Shown: in pieces, positions 7,781 to 10,913 of the stretch
Numbering within the stretch: position 1 is the first letter of the stretch
How the letters are laid out: every line of letters starts with the position of its first letter
Source of the DNA: Porphyromonadaceae bacterium UBA4259
GTDB lineage: Bacteria > Bacteroidota > Bacteroidia > Bacteroidales > Muribaculaceae
Reading direction: 5' to 3'
Assembly (NCBI GenBank): GCA_002396125.1
Contig: DGWL01000064.1
Coordinates: forward strand, 726 to 11,638
DNA length: 10,913 nucleotides
Position numbers and translations under genes: made by a program
Notes under the pieces: generated by a model
What the model saw: the letters and a program-made list of their open reading frames with translations, nothing else
Told to the model about the DNA's origin: nothing
Database searches by the model: none

Positions 7781-8398
7781 ATGAATGATATGAAACGAAC
7801 ATTTCTTGTATTTATAACAATGATAATGGTGGCTGCTGCTGCTAGCGCGCAATCGCCATCAAGCGTGGTCGACAAGGTGCTCGCTGCAATCAAGGCGGGT
7901 AAAGCGGTGAGCGCTTCCTATTCGGTTGCCTCGGCACATGGTGCCAGTCGTGGCACGCTCGTGATGAGTGGCAAGAAGTTCAGGGTGCTGGCAAGCGATA
8001 TCAAGTGCTGGTACAACGGCACCACCATGTGGGCCTACTCGCCCGCTACCGATGAGGTGAACATCACCACGCCAACTGCAGCCGACCTGCAGATGACTAA
8101 CCCCTACAGCGTGGCACAGAACTTCAAGAGCTCCTACATCGTTTCTAAGGGAGGAACCTCAGGCGGCAACTACACCTTGCGCTTCACTCCCAAGAAGAAG
8201 AGCAACGTTAAGCACCTGCTCGTCACCGTTTCCACATCCACTTGGCTCATATCTAAGGCTGTAATCGTCGAGAACAGCGGCAACAAGACCACTATCACGA
8301 TTAATAACTATAATCGCAACGCCTCGGCCACAGCTGCAACCTTCGAGTTCAACAAGAACCAAGTGCCACCCGGGACCGAAATTGTAGACCTCCGCTAG
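7781..8398 (+). CDS. lolA: LolA-like periplasmic lipoprotein chaperone, Bacteroidota type
   Basis: LolA carries lipoproteins released from the inner membrane across the periplasm to the outer membrane. The 205-residue product has a clear type I signal peptide: a basic start, a hydrophobic core at about 8-20, and an A-S-A site at 21-23, giving a mature protein from Q24. The mature part shows the LolA-like beta-sheet pattern of short alternating strands, including GTLVMSGKKFRVL at 58-70 and CWYNGTTMWAYSPATDEVNI at 76-95, followed by the helix-forming DLQMTNPYSVAQNF at 102-115. Similar genes are known between ftsK and trxB in other Bacteroidota. An ATG three codons later (7790) gives a more compact signal peptide and may be the true start. 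The gene symbol rests on family resemblance; sequence identity to E. coli LolA is low. Confidence 0.85.
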   Translation: MNDMKRTFLVFITMIMVAAAASAQSPSSVVDKVLAAIKAGKAVSASYSVASAHGASRGTLVMSGKKFRVLASDIKCWYNGTTMWAYSPATDEVNITTPTAADLQMTNPYSVAQNFKSSYIVSKGGTSGGNYTLRFTPKKKSNVKHLLVTVSTSTWLISKAVIVENSGNKTTITINNYNRNASATAATFEFNKNQVPPGTEIVDLR

Positions 8399-8402
8399 AT
8401 AA

Positions 8403-8434
8403 TCACATCAAGAGGATGTTTCTTCTTCATGTGA
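8403..8434. other. RNA hairpin in the lolA-trxB gap, no U-tract
   Basis: TCACAT (8403-8408) pairs with ATGTGA (8429-8434). After one C-C mismatch, 8410-8416 pairs with 8421-8427, including one G-U pair, closing a four-base loop TGTT (8417-8420). Total is 13 pairs in 32 bases, starting 4 bases after the lolA-like stop. Neither strand shows a U-run after the stem, so it is not a classical intrinsic terminator. It may act as a 3'-end stabiliser, a processing site or a partial attenuator. It also marks the lolA-trxB boundary in a 72-bp gap that is otherwise AT-rich with no consensus -7 box. Confidence 0.5.
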
Positions 8435-8470
8435 AAATAATGATAATAACTAAACAACTTTAAGATAAAT

Positions 8471-9403
8471 ATGGAAAAAGTTCAATGCTTGATAATCGGT
8501 TCGGGACCTGCTGGTTACACCGCAGCAATCTACACCGCCCGTGCCAATGTTAAAAATGTGCTTTTCGAGGGTCTGCAGCCAGGCGGACAGTTGACAACAA
8601 CCACTACCATCGAGAACTTCCCCGGATTTCCTGGCGGAGTTGATGGCAATGAGCTGATGATGAAAATGCGTGAGCAGGCTGTTAACGTTGGAGCCGATGT
8701 TCGCTCAGGCTTTGTGCAGAGCGTCGACATGAGCAAGCGTCCATTTATAGCAACGCTCGATGGCGGCGAAACCATCGAGGCCGAAACGGTAATTGTTGCC
8801 ACCGGCGCCTCGGCTAAGTATCTGGGGCTGCCCGACGAGAAGAAGTATGCGGGGCAGGGTGTGAGCGCTTGCGCCACCTGCGACGGATTTTTCTATCGCA
8901 AGAAGGTGGTGGCTGTAGTTGGTGGCGGCGATACTGCCTGCGAGGAGGCTCACTACTTGAGCAACCTTGCCAGCAAGGTCTACATGATTGTTCGCAAGGA
9001 CTATCTGCGTGCCAGCGCAGCCATGCAGCAGCGTGTGATGGAGAAGGACAATATTGAGATTCTCTTCAACACCAACACTCTGGGGCTCTTCGGTGAAAAT
9101 GGAGTTGAAGGTGCACACCTGGTAAAATTCAAGGGAACTGATAAGGAGGAAACTTTCGACATCGCAATCGACGGCTTTTTCCTCGCTATTGGTCACCAGC
9201 CCAACACGGCTTTTCTGGGAGGTCAGCTCAAACTTGACGAGCAGGGCTACATTGTGACCGACAAGGTTACCACAGCCACTAGCGTTGAAGGTGTGTTTGC
9301 CGCAGGCGACGTGGCCGACCCGCGCTATCGTCAGGCTGTGGCTGCTGCAGGCACAGGATGCCGTGCCGCTCTCGATGTGGAAAAATTCCTTGCGGCGCAG
9401 TAA
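8471..9403 (+). CDS. trxB: Thioredoxin reductase (NADPH)
   Basis: TrxB passes electrons from NADPH through FAD and a redox-active disulfide to thioredoxin in the cytoplasm. The 310-residue protein has the low-molecular-weight TrxB plan: FAD-binding GSGPAG at 10-15, the PGGQLTTTTTIENFPGF segment at 37-53, ATG at 110-112, the redox centre CATC with C134 and C137 followed by DGFF, the NADPH-binding GGGDTA at 151-156, a basic VRKDYLR at 174-180 (R175, K176, R180) consistent with preference for the NADPH phosphate, and the C-terminal FAD motif AAGDV at 277-281. E. coli TrxB is about 320 residues. The yqaA-like gene follows after 7 bp and is almost certainly on the same mRNA. Confidence 0.97.
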   Translation: MEKVQCLIIGSGPAGYTAAIYTARANVKNVLFEGLQPGGQLTTTTTIENFPGFPGGVDGNELMMKMREQAVNVGADVRSGFVQSVDMSKRPFIATLDGGETIEAETVIVATGASAKYLGLPDEKKYAGQGVSACATCDGFFYRKKVVAVVGGGDTACEEAHYLSNLASKVYMIVRKDYLRASAAMQQRVMEKDNIEILFNTNTLGLFGENGVEGAHLVKFKGTDKEETFDIAIDGFFLAIGHQPNTAFLGGQLKLDEQGYIVTDKVTTATSVEGVFAAGDVADPRYRQAVAAAGTGCRAALDVEKFLAAQ

Positions 9404-9410
9404 GCCTTAG

Positions 9411-9863
9411 ATGGAAGCACTGCAACAAGCATTAATCGACTATGGATATTGGGGCATGTTGCTGTCGGCAATCCTTGCCGGCAGTGTCGTGCCCTTCAGC
9501 AGTGAGGTGGTGATGCTGGGACTGCTTGCTGCCGGGCTCGAGAAGTGGCCACTCATCATGTGGGCCACTGTGGGTAATGTGATGGGTGCCATCCTCACCT
9601 ACTACATGGGTCGCCTGGGACGAATAGACTGGATAGAGAAGTATTTTCATGTCAAGCGGGAGAAACTCGAGAAGACACAGCGATGGCTCAATGGTCGCGG
9701 TGCATGGGTCGCTTTTTGGGGATTTATACCAATCTTTGGCAATGTGCTGCTGATAGCTTTGGGATTGATGCGTTCCAACATCCCCATCACCTTCACATCG
9801 ATGACGGCAGGCAAATTCTTGCGCTACGTCCTCCTTGCCTATGGCATTTCGCTTGCGCTATAA
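9411..9863 (+). CDS. YqaA family (DedA/VTT superfamily) inner-membrane protein
   Basis: The 150-residue protein resembles the short YqaA branch of the DedA/VTT-domain superfamily. Hydrophobic segments lie at about 14-42, 47-68, 98-120 and 129-149, several probably re-entrant. Family-type motifs are visible: PFSSEVVMLGLLAAG at 28-42, with the acidic E32 in the first re-entrant stretch, GNVMGAILTYYMGR at 55-68, FIPIFGNVLLIALGLMR at 105-121, and GKFLRY at 134-139. Superfamily members include undecaprenyl-phosphate and phospholipid translocases, so lipid-carrier movement is a reasonable inference but not shown for YqaA itself. It begins 7 bp after trxB. Its stop lies 5 bp from the stop of the convergent YiiX-like gene, and no terminator separates the two. 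Confidence 0.88.
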   Translation: MEALQQALIDYGYWGMLLSAILAGSVVPFSSEVVMLGLLAAGLEKWPLIMWATVGNVMGAILTYYMGRLGRIDWIEKYFHVKREKLEKTQRWLNGRGAWVAFWGFIPIFGNVLLIALGLMRSNIPITFTSMTAGKFLRYVLLAYGISLAL

Positions 9864-9868
9864 TAATT

Positions 9869-10486
9869 TTAATAATAAGTGATAATCTCCACTGCCGGGT
9901 CGCTGGCGATTTGGGCGGGATTAGTGCCCATGGCGCCCTCAGGCACCATCATGCCATGCTTGGCATAGTGCTGGCGCCAATAGTCTAGGATTCGACCACT
10001 GGCATCGTGAAACGACATGTGGATGAGCGGAAACAACCTTTCTCCCTTGCCGTTAACGTAGCTGAGTTGCACCAGTTCGCTACAATATATTTCTTGGGTG
10101 TCAATCATGTAAAGGTTGTCATAAGGCTTCCCTATGTGCTCTATGGCGTTGCTCACACTCTGGTCAATGCCGCTGCGGTCCTTGAGGCGACCCACAATCA
10201 TCGACCCCTTGCTCATGGTGCGTTGCTCAAATGTTTCAAAGGGTGTGAGCACCACGCCCTCGTCGATAGCTTCAAGGGCATAGGGCTTGCCGCTCACCCA
10301 GGTGGCGATTGCCACATGATAAATAGGTAGGGCAGTGGCATCATGCACTGTGGCAGCGGTGATGGCTGTTGCATGGGTTTTGCTGCAGGCAAAGAGCAAG
10401 TCACCTTCCATCACATCGATGGCCGGAGCTGGGCAGGCTAAGCCTAATGTGAGAAATATTATCGTCAGTAGTCGTTTCATTATCAT
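9869..10486 (-). CDS. Secreted YiiX-like permuted papain-fold hydrolase
   Basis: The 205-residue product has a signal peptide (basic MKR at 3-5, hydrophobic core 6-17, A-P-A site at 20-22) and is likely periplasmic. C18 lies inside the peptide but its context (GLAC) is a poor lipobox. The mature protein fits the circularly permuted NlpC/P60-like YaeF/YiiX family (peptidase family C92): GDLLF at 28-32, a histidine motif IYHVAIA with H57, E72 in ALEAID, V79-PF83 as the family's proline turn, AIEHIGKPYD at 114-123, and the cysteine motif IYCSELVQLSY with C135. Histidine before cysteine is the mark of the permuted fold. Substrates in this family are poorly known; cell-wall peptides or lipids are candidates. 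The first ATG (10486) or the one two codons later (10480) could be the start. The rpsO terminator ends 15 bp upstream. Confidence 0.82.
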   Translation of the reverse strand: MIMKRLLTIIFLTLGLACPAPAIDVMEGDLLFACSKTHATAITAATVHDATALPIYHVAIATWVSGKPYALEAIDEGVVLTPFETFEQRTMSKGSMIVGRLKDRSGIDQSVSNAIEHIGKPYDNLYMIDTQEIYCSELVQLSYVNGKGERLFPLIHMSFHDASGRILDYWRQHYAKHGMMVPEGAMGTNPAQIASDPAVEIITYY

Positions 10487-10501
10487 GTTTTTGGGTTAAA
10501 G

Positions 10502-10535
10502 AAAAACCTGCAAGAAGCATTCCTTGCAGGTTTTT
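10502..10535 (-). terminator. Intrinsic terminator of rpsO
   Basis: A perfect 13-bp stem pairs 10502-10514 (AAAAACCTGCAAG) with 10523-10535 around an 8-base loop. The stem has a GC-richer core and its A/T ends supply a five-U run on the - strand, followed by CTTT. It lies 32 bp after the rpsO stop and 15 bp before the YiiX-like start, both genes being on the - strand, so it should end the rpsO transcript. The + strand also reads a U-run after the stem, so it may stop read-through from the left as well. Confidence 0.85.
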
Positions 10536-10567
10536 GCGTTTTTTTACGTCTTTCTCGCGCCTGGAAA

Positions 10568-10843
10568 TTACTTGCGGATACCAAGTTCTTTCTTTGCGAT
10601 GATTGCACGGTAGCGAGTGATGTCGGTGCGGATCAGATAATCCAGCAAGCGACGACGCTTACCTACAAGCATCTTCAGTGCACGTTGAGTCGTATGATCT
10701 TTCTTGTTGACCTTCAAGTGCTCGGTCAAGTGGGCAATACGGTATGAGAATAATGCTATCTGGGCCTCGGGAGAACCAGTGTCAGTATTGCTTTTGCCGT
10801 AGGTGCCAAAGATCTCTTTTTTCTTCTCTTGATCTAAGTACAT
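10568..10843 (-). CDS. rpsO: 30S ribosomal protein S15
   Basis: S15 binds 16S rRNA early in assembly of the small-subunit platform and contacts the 50S subunit. From ATG 10843 the product is 91 residues, close to the family's 89. The all-helical fold is recognisable: DTGSPEAQIALFSYRIAHLTEHL at 21-43, KKDHTTQRALKMLVGKRRRLLDYL at 47-70, and the closing RTDITRYRAIIAKKELGIRK at 72-91. An in-frame ATG at 10894 would add 17 residues, but the promoter's -7 box (10882-10889) lies downstream of it, so that codon is not in the mRNA; the family's usual N-terminus also begins with the MYLDQEKK-type sequence. The gene appears monocistronic, with its own promoter and terminator. Confidence 0.97.
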   Translation of the reverse strand: MYLDQEKKKEIFGTYGKSNTDTGSPEAQIALFSYRIAHLTEHLKVNKKDHTTQRALKMLVGKRRRLLDYLIRTDITRYRAIIAKKELGIRK

Positions 10844-10881
10844 CGTGTTAATAATTAATGTTATTTTGCAAAATTGCGGTG

Positions 10882-10911
10882 CAAAGGTACACAAAATTTC
10901 TTAATTAGCAA
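10882..10911 (-). promoter_or_regulatory. Bacteroidales-type promoter of rpsO
   Basis: On the - strand, TACCTTTG (10889-10882) matches the -7 consensus TAnnTTTG, and TTG (10911-10909) lies 19 bases upstream as a partial -33 box (consensus TTTG). The predicted transcript starts near 10875, giving a leader of about 32 bases that is AT-rich and has no Shine-Dalgarno sequence. This is the best promoter in the window and supports the Bacteroidota assignment. Confidence 0.8.
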
Positions 10912-10913
10912 GT

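Noticed and set aside
1..10913. Mobile elements, CRISPR arrays, tRNAs, riboswitches, defence genes
   Set aside because: No transposase or integrase motifs, no regularly spaced repeats, no tRNA-like cloverleaf and no long structured leader found on either strand.

Overview
The window reads as a stretch of chromosomal core genome from a member of the Bacteroidota, most likely order Bacteroidales (Muribaculaceae/Prevotellaceae-like). Four things point there. Start codons are preceded by A-rich leaders, mostly without a Shine-Dalgarno sequence. Promoter candidates have the Bacteroidales -7 form TAnnTTTG. The LolA-like protein belongs to the type typical of this phylum. The FtsK has the short-linker architecture expected there. 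The genus assignment is inference.

Layout. At the far left (1-137) lies the edge of an unidentified neighbour plus an AT-rich intergenic stretch, with a promoter-like palindrome at 138-160. A nine-gene block then runs rightward on the + strand: a 56-residue two-helix membrane protein too short for most gene callers (193-363), dxs (378-2306), trkA (2303-3634), trkH (3660-5156), ftsK (5227-7737), a lolA-like gene (7781-8398), trxB (8471-9403) and a YqaA/DedA-type membrane protein gene (9411-9863). Two genes on the - strand converge on it: a secreted YiiX-like permuted papain-fold protein (10486-9869) and rpsO (10843-10568). rpsO has a very good promoter (10882-10911) and a strong intrinsic terminator (10502-10535).

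How the genes work together. dxs makes DXP for isoprenoid precursors; in this phylum these feed the undecaprenyl carrier and menaquinone. trkA and trkH are the cytoplasmic gate and membrane pore of one potassium uptake system. ftsK couples chromosome segregation to septation. lolA carries lipoproteins across the periplasm to the outer membrane. trxB reduces thioredoxin. The YqaA-like protein belongs to a superfamily that includes undecaprenyl-phosphate translocases. The block is therefore mostly envelope, division and redox housekeeping. dxs/trkA overlap by 4 bp (ATGA) and trxB/yqaA are 7 bp apart, so these pairs are probably translationally or transcriptionally coupled. The 43-72 bp gaps on either side of ftsK, lolA and trxB could hold further promoters, but none matches the consensus well.

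I see no mobile element, CRISPR array, tRNA, rRNA, phage gene or defence system, and no clear evidence of an undescribed multi-gene system. The less ordinary items are the small membrane protein heading the dxs operon, the palindrome carrying two opposed -7 boxes, a GDG-to-GDA change in the Dxs thiamine diphosphate motif, an unusual hairpin between lolA and trxB, and the YiiX-like gene placed directly behind the rpsO terminator with no visible promoter.
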